64,000 bases of DNA from Cyclina sinensis (Eukaryota; Mollusca; Bivalvia; Venerida; Veneridae). The stretch is taken from positions 8,069,030-8,133,029 of the forward strand of contig JAAONU010000004.1 in assembly GCA_012932295.1 (NCBI GenBank), given 5' to 3'. The position numbers and the translations under genes are program-made. Positions 41,261 through 53,559 of this stretch are shown piece after piece; the stretch's first letter is position 1, and each line of letters opens with the position of its first letter. The notes below the pieces were generated by a model. The model ran no database searches. It was not told where the DNA came from and saw only the letters and a list, made by a program, of their open reading frames with translations.

Positions 41261-42183
41261 GTATATCAAATTTCATTTCCTTCTTCCAGTTTGTACAAGA
41301 TCACCAAATGAGATATTGTCACAAGAAGAAAGAAACAAACACGTTCTGTTTTATTATTCCCTTAATTTGTGATTTCTCTTTTATTTCTTTGGCATTGTTT
41401 CCAGCGCACATCGAAGAGCCTAAAATAACCACAGGTGGGGTTTTGTTTACTGTTGATCTGCAGGAGGGTGACCCCTCAAGAATGCCCTCAAGGCTAGCTG
41501 ACCGCCTGGACGGAGCCATCTCTCTTGAAGACAGTGCAGATAAGGTATGTATCTGTGTCTTGGTCTAGAATTTCCATTTTTTTAGAGTAAATGAATTGAG
41601 AATTTACTGAATTATTATAATAGCATATTTAGAAAGAAAACCACATGGCATTCACTAAGTTATTGTCCTTAGAACTTAATATACAAAGGATTTAAACTCA
41701 GCTCACATTTTAAGGTCAAAGAACATTTGACATTTATAGAATTACTTATCGCAATAATACTAATAATAAAAGCAAAAAACAGCAGCAGTAACAACAACAA
41801 CAAAAAACAAAAATGATAATAGCAATACACAAAACAGAACCAGATTATATTATTATGAAGCTGGAAGGCATTGGCATAACATAATATTTTCTAAAGACAA
41901 GAGTTGTCATACTGGAGTATTTGACATCAATGTCGCCACAAATTTTAATTCCAAATGATTGAGAGACTTCTTATATAAAATATTTCGGATTAATGTATTG
42001 TTTTTTTTAAATTCAAACTAAAACCTTCTCTCCCTCTCGTATCATAATGCAACGTAACATGTTATGTAGGTGACATATACTTCCGAAGAGAAAGAATTGC
42101 TTGCAGAACTCATGCGTGAGGATATTTTGCGGGAGCGGAGCGAGAAAGCTCGCCGAGGACGTGAGGTGGACAAAATCCAATAG
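41110..42183 (+). CDS. Small MGAC-type protein gene, copy B (3 exons, 134 aa)
   Basis: Exons are 41110-41260, 41405-41544 and 42070-42183; phases 1 and 0 fit. It begins MGACLGKIKSNK (likely myristoyl/palmitoyl anchor), then a Lys/Ser-rich linker with DPVNPDDM, the block TTGGVLFTVDLQEGDPSRMP, SRLADRLDGAISLED, and a charged C-terminal helix ending REVDKIQ. There are no signal peptide, TM segment or catalytic motif. A strong GTGAGG donor inside exon 3 (after RRG, phase 1) could instead splice to 42464 (DDHSETESRKQ), giving an alternative acidic tail; the matching exon is recognisable in copy A (39024, DESHSEAESRKQ). Family unknown. Confidence 0.7.
41405..41544 (+). CDS. Copy B exon 2
   Basis: Follows TTGTTTCCAG, ends at a good GTATGT donor, phase 0. 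Confidence 0.8.
42070..42183 (+). CDS. Copy B exon 3 and stop
   Basis: Encodes VTYTSEEKELLAELMREDIL, RERSEKARRGREVDKIQ, TAG. Confidence 0.75.
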   Translation: MTYTSEEKELLAELMREDILRERSEKARRGREVDKIQ

Positions 42184-42955
42184 GTACTACATGTTTGTAA
42201 ATGTTAATTAAATTATTTTAAACTATTTTATTTTACATAGCTTGGTAAACAAGATTTTGCCATTCTTTTATGTGCGACTCTTTGGGTTCACACCAGTATT
42301 AGTGTGGGGGAAAGTCAATTGGAACCCTCACCTATGAAACGACCTTAAGATCTGAAGTTCGTTCTTCTATACATGTAAATATTCGACCACGGTCTATTAA
42401 ATAAACATCTGATATATGCAGTGATAGAACACTTTAAAGACAATCTGTTTCTTTTCTTTTCAGAAGATGATCACAGCGAGACCGAATCTAGAAAACAGTA
42501 CTTGTACACAAAGTTTGGAATTAATTTTGAACAAAAAGTTTGTTAATAGATTTTCCTGAAATACAGATTAAAAGTCTTTGCTTATCTCTGCAACTCTTTG
42601 TTCAGTCGAATGTAAGATTTTTGCAACCAAATGTACTGTGTCCTGTAGTGTTTCTCGTTTGCAGCTGTATTTTTGCATGTTAAGTACTACAGCGCTGACT
42701 TTAACAGACAGTAATGTCCTGTAAGTACCAAAGACACTAGTCATAGCGAAAAAAAAAATCAATTCCGTTACACAGTATCAAACTAAATCAGAAAAAAACA
42801 CACTATTCATTTAATACAGTTGTTTCTTCGTACACCATTGCATTTATTGTCGACTGGGGGATATGTGCATTACCGGAGGAAAGTAAACAACTACAGGGTA
42901 GACAACTCTTTTCAGCCTTCAGACTTTTCTTACAGTAGTAATCTACCTTCCTACA

Positions 42956-45424
42956 CAAGTAGTTTGTCATTACACTTTTTGAACGCGGAGAAAAACCTTT
43001 AAACGGATGTGAGTTAAATTGTGTGGACGGTAAAGGATTCAATTATTACACATACACGTCTGTAACAGTTGAAGAAATATACACTTTTTAGGAAAGAATA
43101 ATAATAATAAAAAAAAAAAAAAAAAAAAAAGCTCTGGAGGTTAACATAAATTATTTCCCTTGGACTTGGTTTTCCATTTGACTAACGGTCTAGCTGGCTT
43201 GTTTCGTTCCCCGATACACTTGAATTAAAAAAAATAAAATAAAAAATAAACGATGGATTTTATTCTTAAGTCTTCTGTTTGAAATGAAAAATATCTTTAT
43301 GAAAGAAATTAGTGAGAAAAGCTATGAACTCATTAGGACGTGGCTTTGCTGAAAAAGACTTGGTTTCAAATGTATTTAGACGCCACACTTAACTTCAGAT
43401 TATTTTCCGGTTTTATCTAAAAGGTGGTCGTTACAACCTCAGCCTATAGTAATTGTCAAATAATATCAAAATAAGATTGTAAGGAACCTATTTACCTTCT
43501 GTCAAAATAGTTGATTCGCAAAGCTGATTTTCAGATATTTACGAGAATGAAACATTAGAACCTTTATATCTGCATTTAATAAGATATTATATATACAGGA
43601 TGTCACAATGTTATCAAGAAGTGTAATCAGCAATGTGTCGTCTGCGTCCCATTCAGATTTTGTTATAATACTGATATACTATTCTAATTTTGTATCATTT
43701 TTAATTCCATTTAAGCCACCCCTATTTTTTTAACCATCACGAAAATGTTTTTTTGAATTCTTACGTCAAAAATGCTACAGTCGTATCAACTGTTTTTTCA
43801 TATTTCTGACAACCTGCTTTAGAATTTTTGTGATGCTGCCGAATCAGCCTTTTTCAATTAAAAGCCTGGTTAAGTGTTTTTAATTCTTTCAAATATCTAG
43901 CATCAGTCAGTTAATAGCCGTCTGCATACTGACACGAGTGGAGTTATCTCCCCTGTTTTTCAAAATTGAGATTATTCTTAAGACATACTTTTCTAGTCCT
44001 CTGGAAATACATGGATGTACTTGCATTAAAATAGCCTAGAGCATTTTCTCCTATTTTTTTTTGAGTGGCTGCTAATGTAAACTGAAAATTAACGCAAACA
44101 GTAATTTGTTAATTTCCATTTTTATTTGTCGTCATTCAAAGCCAAGACAAATTCATTCAATTCAAAGCTCTTCTCTAGGCGGTGGTTTACATTGGTTTAA
44201 ATATCGAAGCAATTGACTGGTGATAGTCGCCACTACTTAAAACAAAAGGGGAAATCAAAATTTAGAATTCTTATCAATGAAACATTTTTTTGAATAGTAT
44301 TACTCCAGTACAACCAATTTAACATTTAAAAAAAAACAGTTAAAAATAAATGAAAGTGTACTTTCTGGTGTTACGTTTTTTGACTTGACGGAAATTAAAC
44401 ACAAAAAAGTCACACAATTTTTGGAATAAGTCAACAAATAGGAAAACAGGAAACGCAGCTTCTGAAACATAAAAAACACACACCAGTACCTATTATACCA
44501 AATACAGTGTAGATTTGGCCACCCCTGCCCATACTTCCCTTTCACAAATCGAAAAAGTTTTCGCTTCGTTCAATGCATATACGGAAAAAATGATCTATTA
44601 CCAAATTAATATCTGTATTTCCGGTAACAAAACCCAGCAAATTATGAATGGTAGATTAATAAAAACGTGCAAAAATCAGTTTTATTTCGTCATAAATTAT
44701 TACTTTTAAAGGTAATGGGTAACGGTTCACAGTTGTATGATATATGGATTTTCACTTACATTAATGTTTATGAATAATAATAATAACAATAAAAAAATCA
44801 GATTTCATCAATTACTACCAATTCAAGAATGCGCATGCGCGTACCTTACGTTAAGATTTACTTAATCGAATTAAATCTGATGTTAACAGATAGTCAGCCT
44901 CTTCCAAATATCTGAAATTTTTATATCGGCTGTTTTAACTTCCATATGAGCAGTTAAAAAATGACAGTTTAAGATAGCATTATTATCAGTTTATATATCA
45001 TGTACTTTTGTTTACTTTTTTTACTGACTGTGAAAATCATAAAAGACATTTCTGAAAAGCTTGTCATCTATTACAGTACAATTAGCCAGCACAAAGAAAG
45101 AGAACAATTTGCTTAATTTGTTAAAATCTTAGAATATGAAATAACATATTTCAAGAGTAGTAATCAGTTCGTTTAGATTTGATGTAAATTCTCTTTGTCA
45201 CAAGTTTCAAAACAGTTTAACTTTTATCTTTTGTATGAAGTATTGTTTAGGTCAATGGAAAAATTGCCTTTAAAACTTTGAGCCAGATTGAACGCCGTTT
45301 CTTTATAGATGTAACTTCATGCTTTCGGTCAAACAGACCTGACATTGTATCACTAACAGGAAATCGGTTGTTGCAACAGGCAGAAACAGTGGGCAACAGA
45401 AAAAATATGCTAAGTTAGTAGTAG
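42956..45424. other. Intergenic, no gene recognised
   Basis: A+T-rich with a run of about 20 A at 43108-43131 and a GCGCATGCGC palindrome (44831-44840, NRF1-like). Open frames are short and unconvincing. Confidence 0.5.
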
Positions 45425-48400
45425 CAGCGCTACTGTCAACTTCAGGTTTTACCTACTATTACTACCACCAACTGTACTGTCAACTTCACGTTTTACTTAC
45501 TGTAACTGCCACATACTGTAACTACCACATACTGTTTCTGCTACCTACTGTTACCACCACCTATTGTACTGCCAACTTCACGTTTTACCTACTGTTACCA
45601 CCATCTACTCTACTATCAACTTCACGTTTTACCTACTGTTACTACCACCTACTGTACTATCAACTTCACGTTTTACCTACTGTTACTACCATCTACTGTA
45701 CTGTCGACTTCACGTTTTACTTAATGTAACTACCACCTACTGTACTGCCAACTTTACATTTTACCTACTGTTACTACAACCTACTGTACTGCCAACTTCA
45801 CGTTTTACCTACTGTTACTACAACCTACTGTACTGTCAATTTCACTTTTCACATACTGTTACTACCATCTATTCTACTGTCAACTTCACGTTTTACCTAC
45901 TGTTACTACCATCTACTGTACTGACGACTTCACGTTTTACTTACTGTTTCTACCACCTACTGTACTGTCAACTTCTTGTTTAACCTACTGTTACTACAAT
46001 CTACTGTAACTACCAACAACAGTACTGTCAACTTCACGTTTTACCTATTGTGACTTCCACCTACTGTAACTACCACCTACTGTTACTGCCACCTACTGTA
46101 ACTACAACCTACTGTACTGTCAACTTCACTTTTTACCTACTGTTACTACCATCTACTGTACTGTCAACTTCACTTTTTAACTACTGTTACTACCATCTAC
46201 TGTACTTTCACTTTCACGTTTTACCTACTGTTACTACCACCTACTGTACTGTCATCTTCAAGTTTCACCAACTGTTACTACCATCTACTGTTCTGTTAAC
46301 TTCACGTTTTACCCACTGTTACTACCACCTACTGTACTGCCAACTTCACATTTTACCTACTGTTACTACCATCTACTGTACTGTCGACTTCACGTTTTAC
46401 TTACTGTTACTACCACTTACTGTACTGCCAACTTCAAATTTTACCTACTGATACTGACATCTAATGTACTGCCAACTTCACGTTTTACCTACTGTTACTA
46501 CCACCTACTGTACTGCCAACTTCACATTTTACCTACTGTTATTACCATCTACTGTACTGTCGACTTCACGTTTTACTTACTGTTACTACCACCTACTGCA
46601 CTGCCAACTTCACATTTTACCTACTGTTACTGACATCTAATGTACTGCCAACTTCACGTTTTACCTACTGTTACTTCAACCTACTGTACTGCCAACTTCA
46701 CGTTTTACCTACTGTTACTACCAGTACCTTAACTGCCAACTTCACGTTTAACCTTCTGTTATTACCATCTATTGTACTGTCAACTTCACTTTTTACCTAC
46801 TGTTACTATCATCTATCTGCCGCAAACTTCACATTTTGCCTACTGTTACTACCATCTACTGTACTGCCAACTTCACATTTTACCTACTGTTACTGCCATC
46901 AAATGTACTGTCAACTTCACTTATTACCTACTGTTACTATCATATACTGTACTGCCAACTTCACATTTACCTACTGTTACTGCCATCTACTGTACTGTCA
47001 ACTTCACGTTTAAACTTCTGTTACTACCATCTACTGTACTGTTAATTTCTCTTTTTACATACTGTTATTACCATCTACTGTGCTGCAAACTTCACATTTT
47101 ACTTACTGTAACTACCTACTACTGTACTGCCAACTTCACATTTTACCTACTGTTACCACCACCTATTGTACTGCCAACTTCACGTTTTACCTACTGTTAC
47201 TACAACCTACTGTACTGCCAACTTCACGTTTTACCTACTGTTACTACCACCTACTGTACTGTCAATTTCACTTTTTACATACTGTTACTACCATTTACTG
47301 TGCTGCAAACTTCACATTTTACCTACTGTTACTACCACCTACTGTACTGCCAACTTCACATTTTACCGACTGTTACTACCATCTACTCTTCTGTCAACTT
47401 ACTTTTGACCTACTGTAACTACCACCTACTGTTCTGTCAATTTCACTTTTTACATACTGTTACTACCATTTACTGTACTGCCAACTTCACTTTATACATA
47501 CTGTTACTACCATCTACTGTACTGCCAACTTCACGTTTAGCCTACTGTTACTACCATCTACTGTACTGCCAACTTCACGTTTTACTTACTGTTAGTACCA
47601 TCTACTGTACTGTCACTTTCACATTTAACCTACTGTAACTGCCATCTAATGTACTGTCAACTTCACTTTTTACCTACTGTTTCTATCACATACTGTACTG
47701 CCAACTTCACATTTTACCTACTGTTAAAGCCATCTAATATTCTGCCAACTTCACGTTTTACCTACTGTTACTACAACCTACTGTACTGCCAACTTTACGT
47801 GTTACCTATTGTTACTACCACCTACTGTTCTGTCAATTTCACTTTTTACATACTGTTACTACCATTTACTGTACTGCCAACTTCCCGTTTTACCTACTGT
47901 TACTTCCACCTACTGTACTATCAACTTCACGTTTTACCTACTATAACTACCATCTACTCTACTGTCAACTTACTATTTACCTACTGTAACTACCACCTAC
48001 TGTACTGCCAACTTCACGTTAAGCCTACTGTTACTACCATCTACTGTACTGCCAACTTCACGTTTTACTTACTGTTACAGCCATCTAATGTACAGTCACC
48101 TTCATATTTTTACCTACTGTTACTACCATCTGCAGTACTGTCACTCTCACGTTATCTATTGTTACAACCATCTACTATACTGTCACTCTCACGTTTTAAC
48201 CTACTGTTACAACCATCTTCTGTACTGTCACTCTCACGTTTTACCTACTGTTACCACCATCTACTGTACTGCCAACTTCACTTTTTACATACTGTTACAG
48301 CCATCTACTGTACTGTCACTCTCACGTTTTACCTACTGTTACCACCATCTACTGTACTGCCAACTTCACTTTTTACATACTGTTACAGCCATCTAATGTA

Positions 48401-48980
48401 CAGTCACCTTCATATTTTTACCTACTGTTACTACCATCTGCAGTACTGTCACTCTCACGTTATCTATTGTTACAACCATCTACTATACTGTCACTCTCAC
48501 GTTTTAACCTACTGTTACAACCATCTTCTGTACTGTCACTCTCACGTTTTACCTACTATTACAACCATCTACTGTACTGTCACTCTCACGTTTTACCTAC
48601 TGTTACAATCATCTACTGTACTGTCACTCTCACGTTTTACCTACTGTTACAACCATCTACTGTACTGTCACCCTCACGTTTTACCTACTGTTACAACCAT
48701 CTACTGTACTGTCACTCTCACGTTTTACCTACTGTTACAACCATCTACTGTTCTGCCAACTTCACTTTTTACATACTATTACAACCATCTAGTGTACTGT
48801 CACTCTCACGTTTTACCTACTGTTACTTACATCTACCGTACTGCCAACTTCACGTTTTATCTACTGTTACTACCATCTACTGTACTGTCAACTTCACTTT
48901 TACCTAGGGTTACTACCACCTACTGTTACTACCACCTACTGTCACTACCACCTACTGTCACTACAACCTACTAGTACTGC
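45425..48980. repeat. 44-bp minisatellite array, about 80 copies
   Basis: A head-to-tail 44-bp unit with core CTACTGTACTGCCAACTTCA plus CGTTTTACCTACTGTTACTA. A block near 48081 is repeated at 48389, exactly 308 bp (7 units) later. One sub-family has CACTCTCACG for CAACTTCACG. The + strand unit has few stops, so frames of up to 441 codons appear; because 44 is not divisible by 3 they cycle through all three readings and are not taken as genes. Confidence 0.97.
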
Positions 48981-49725
48981 CAAGTTTTTATTTAACCCAC
49001 TGCAAATGCCAGCCACTGCTACTGCCAACTTCACGTTTTACCTTCTGCTATCTACTGTTACTGCTTATTTTACATTTTTTCTACTGTTACTGCTATGTAC
49101 TGCTACTGCAAATTTCACGTTTTAGCTACTACTATTGTTATCCACTGCTTCTGTCAGCTTCACGTTTTAGGTATTGCTGTTGCTATCTACTGTTTCTGTC
49201 AGCTTTATGTTTTACCTACTGCTACTGCTATATACTGCTTCTGTTAGCCTCACGTTTTAGGTACTGCTACTGCTAGCTACTGCCAAATCAGTTTTTCTAC
49301 AGCTATTGCTATCTACTGCTACTGCCAGCTCCAAATTTTAGCTGCTGCTACTGGCAACTACTGGTTCTGATAAATTACGTTTTATTTTCTACAGCTACTG
49401 CTAACGACTGCTTCAGTCAGCTTCACGTTTTCAAGCTACTGCTATGTACTGCTTCTGTCAGCTTCAAGTTTTACCTCCTGCTACTGCTATCTTCTGCTAC
49501 TGCCACCTTTTTTTTCTACAGCTTCTGCTATCTACTACTTTTGTCAGCCTCCTGTTTTACCAGCTGCTATTGCCAACTTCACTTCTGCCAACTTCACGTT
49601 TTTCTACTGCCAACTACATTTTCTGTTTACTTCACATTTTTCTACTGCCAACTACAGGTTCTGCCAAATTCATGTTTTACCAGTTGCTACTGCCTACTAC
49701 GTATACTGTCAACTTCAAAATAACT
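48981..49725. repeat. Degenerate CTACTGCTACTGC-type tail of the 44-bp array
   Basis: Irregular copies of CTACTGCTACTGCTA, CTTCTGTCAGCTTCACGTTT and TTTTCTACTGCCAACTAC, clearly related to the 44-bp unit but without a fixed period. This is probably the old edge of the array. Confidence 0.8.
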
Positions 49726-49736
49726 ATATTTAAACT

Positions 49737-49800
49737 CTTTAGGGGCAGTCGATCATATGGACAAGCAGTACCAACGATGAATAAACTAGAATAAGTAGGT
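49737..49800 (+). mobile_element. SINE 3' fragment
   Basis: GGGGCAGTCGATCATATGGA followed by AATAAACTAGAATAAG parallels the tail of the SINE at 24155-24450 (GGGGCGTCGGTCATATGGG). Confidence 0.5.
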
Positions 49801-52800
49801 ACCGAACATATCCGGAGATTGCCGAATTGTCAAGAATGCGTTTGCACTTTGCACCAAAACTGTAGCACGTTTATAAAAGAAAGATGAAAACGTCTTGTTT
49901 TTTCCACCTGCACCAGATGCAAAATATCAAATATAACCAAACTGACCTACTTATTTCAGTTCTACCACATTGGTGAACGACCTTCTGGTTTGATGTAACA
50001 AGCATTGAAACTGTTTTATTACAAACAGATCCTATTCGGAGCGTTAAGTTGTTGGGAAGTTATTAAGAATGTCGACGAGGGGTTCTTACTTTTGTATAAG
50101 TGAATCACTTTCTTTGTTTTTTCCCTAATATTATTCATAAATTGTGTCAGTAAGCCGTTTGGTTACACGAACACAACAATACGTGCCAACTCGAACTCTG
50201 ACCTTCCGCCGAGCAAGCTGCGGTTATAAACGTTTTAACCGGGCGTTATAAGATTACATCATGACATATCGAGCTTTTGCCATTGACATTATGAAAATAT
50301 GACATGAGAAGGAAAAGTGCATGACTATTTTGTAATATAAAGTGTGACGGTGAGAGAAGATGGTTGCATCGCCGACTCAAGAAGCTATTGCTCCATAAAA
50401 CTGAAAGAAAATGTTGCTGAAATTTCACGTTCACTTTAGAACAACAAAGCCTTAAATCAATATATACATGTACTATTGTATTGAAATAATACATTTTGAA
50501 GTGAATAAGCCAAAACTATGACACCCTTAAATACAGAGCATTCCTTATTTTCATGTTTTAATCAAATCATTGATACCTAAGAGTTTGTCAATAATTCTGA
50601 GTTCACGTATACTGAATTCATACAATGTTTAGTTTTAGTTGTTGTTGTTGTTGTTGTAAAATATTTGGGATGGATGGTGATTTATTTAAATGAAAACTTT
50701 CTAAGTGTCTATTTTTCTCCGAATGTATGGTCATCTTTACATATCAATTATTTTCATTTTATATAGAATACGCCAATGAAAAACATATAATTATAGTGAT
50801 CTGCTAAAATAAAATAGGCACTGCATTAAAAATTAATAATTGACCGGGTCATGTATATATAATTTTAGATGATCATTATAATTATTTATACTGGCGGAAA
50901 TATATATACATGGATTTTTCAAGCAGATGATCTGATAACAATCTTGTTTAGATAAACAAACTTTTTAGAATGTAGCGAAAACGTATCTTAACAGTTGTTA
51001 TAAGATACATGTAAACTTATTTAGCACGCGCTAGCCACGCGGCGTCTCTTTTTGCATTTTTTAAAGCTTAACGCCATGGGTAAGATTTCAGTCAAATGCG
51101 TCTTTTGCATAAACTCATAGAAAAAACGAATTTTTATAATTCTGCTCCAAGTTCATAACGCTTCTCGTGGAATTCACCTAGCAACGTCTGGGGGCTTTAT
51201 ATTTTTATATGTCTTGTTTTATAATAAAAAGTACACGACTAAACATGCCCACGTGCGTTTTCAAAAGGTCTACTTAAGTCGCGTGTTTCTGATAATACCT
51301 TATCCCACCTTTGTGGGTTGAATATAAAACACAAATTGCACTTTAACGACCCTGCGGATCAGGCTTAATTGTAGAATTAACCCATATCACAAAAGACGAA
51401 ACGAATTTTTATGAATTACAAATTTTCTCATCTGAGGGTATGGCCAAAACTTTTTCTTGCATGTCAGCCACTTTCCAAACAGCTCAAATGAAGCATTCAT
51501 AACGGCGGTAAAAGAAGTTAACACTCTGGCTAAGTATTCAATTTTCATACGGGATAACGCAAGGATGCGTTCTCCGACTTGATTATTAATATGTTACTTT
51601 TTATGTCTGGGTGTAAAACCTGCAGATGTCTTGGCTTTGTGCTATTAAAGAAATCAAATATGCATCGTTCATTCATGATATTTATTTGTAAACTAAGCAA
51701 TCCAACATTTCAGACTGAATTTTTTGACAAGTTTGATGCAGAAATTGCGTGTCTTTTCGTTGTTTAAGACGTCTATGCATTAATTATGTGACAACCATAT
51801 ACTGATTTTATCATAATGTGTTAATATCTATAATATATTTGAATATTTGATAAATCATAAAGAAAGAAGGAGAAAATTTCAAGTTAGTGTTTTTATTCTT
51901 GAGAAAACTGTGACTGTACTGTAAAAATTCCGCCTACAGTTGTGCTGCCAACCAATAATTTTAAATACAAATGGACTTAAAGAATCGCTCTGAATTAATG
52001 TGATAAAATATATATTGCAAATAAATTAGGCTTTCTTCTATTGAAACTTCAAAGTACCGACTGAAAGGTTATAAAGTTTATAATGTTATATTCGTTTTTA
52101 ATACAATCGCACTCGATAACAATCGCGTATCTCTTCAATGTAAATCAATTGCTTTGAAAAATGTCGTCTGTTTACGATTTCTTTCATCTTCAGTATCAAG
52201 TATTGTTTGGTGTATGAGGGGTATATATCATTCTAAAATAGCTCTGTCATGTGTCTGTGTTTTCTTCGTGCAGGACTATTAAATTGTAACAATACATGAA
52301 GACAGTATGGATAAATATACAATTAATACACAATAGCAAATGCAGTTTTCTTGAAATTTGATAATTCGTCTGCATATAGCTCCGTTTATTCAGTCAAAGG
52401 CGGGATGACCACATCGTAACAGATCTTTAAGATTTTTCATTTGATAAAAAAAAGATGAACGATAACATATAAATGAGACAGATATCTGCAGTAAAATGAT
52501 TTGAAGCGCTCTGGACAGGTTCAAAATGTATCTTTTACAAATTGTTTACTTGGAAGTAAAGTAAAGTTAAAAACTATCTATCAATGAAACGATGTTGTTT
52601 AAAGATTGTACTTTTAACAGATTTTTTTTGTGTGGTAAACATATAAACGTTTCTTAACCTCTGTAAAGTTTCAAATATTAAATTCTGTTCACATTGTCTG
52701 CATACATTACCAATGTTGAAGCGTACAGTGATTATAAAGTAAATTTATCAATGAAATTTGAAGGTATTATTTAACTGTATAAATTATAATCAAGTTATGT

Positions 52801-53555
52801 AAAAATTTGATCACCTTGACAGTTTTAACGTAAACAACAATCTCATAGCAAAACCAGGGTTACAAGTTGTCATTTTGCACGCCATCTCACACACATTTAT
52901 GAATATTACAAAGATTTCTTAGCGGCGCTTTGGTACAAGTGTGCAATAAGGACAAAAACTTGTGTTTTAGGAAACAATCTGGCTCAACATATTGCCCGAG
53001 CATTATCTTGTCCATCAACGTGTAAGAAATACGTGTGACTTGACAGGAAGTAGATGAAGGAAGTATGGGATGAATGATCTGGATCAGTTGTAGCAATTTC
53101 TGTTGTATCCCTGTTAGTTTGTGCGTCGCACGCTCTTGTGTTCACTGTCACAAACTATTGCATACCACCGTTTCACAAGCTTGTGTTAAATTTCACAATA
53201 TTCTGATAATGCGTTGAGAGGGGATGACTGCAAGCTAGGCTTACGTCGAAAGAGATACAGTTTTCGTCTTAAAAGATTCGTCACATAGATATTAAATTTG
53301 ATCTGAGGGATTTTGCTTGTAAACTGAATTAAGATCTTTTAAGCAGATGTTTGTCTGCAAGCATGTACAAAGAGCGGACAAAAGGCGAACCTTCACTGTA
53401 ACTCATTGCCAACGGTTCACTTGTTTATTCTAATATCAATCTTCTTAAAACTGTTACATAACCCCAGTACTATAATGCATTTCAAGTGAAGGTTAAAATG
53501 ATCGCAGTTTATGCTTGAAACAAACATAGATATGCTAGATCATTCTGACTATTGG
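49801..53555. other. Intergenic, no gene recognised
   Basis: A+T-rich. It has a GTT microsatellite (about 50638-50656) and small hairpins such as CCCACCTTTGTGGG (51305). No exon with a convincing pattern was found. Confidence 0.5.
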
Positions 53556-53559
53556 GTGT

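Larger units (their letters stand above)
40965..42955. repeat. Right copy of the tandem segmental duplication
   Basis: Partner of about 37625-39565. It carries the intact-looking copy B. Flank similarity continues to about 42955 (TTTATTGTCGA, CTACAGGGTAGACAACTC). Confidence 0.75.

Noticed and set aside
47649..48974. 441-codon + strand open frame (YCQLHVLPTVTT-type repeats)
   Set aside because: It lies wholly in the 44-bp minisatellite. All three frames are largely open because the unit lacks stops, the reading rotates with unit length, and there is no codon bias, start context or splice support.
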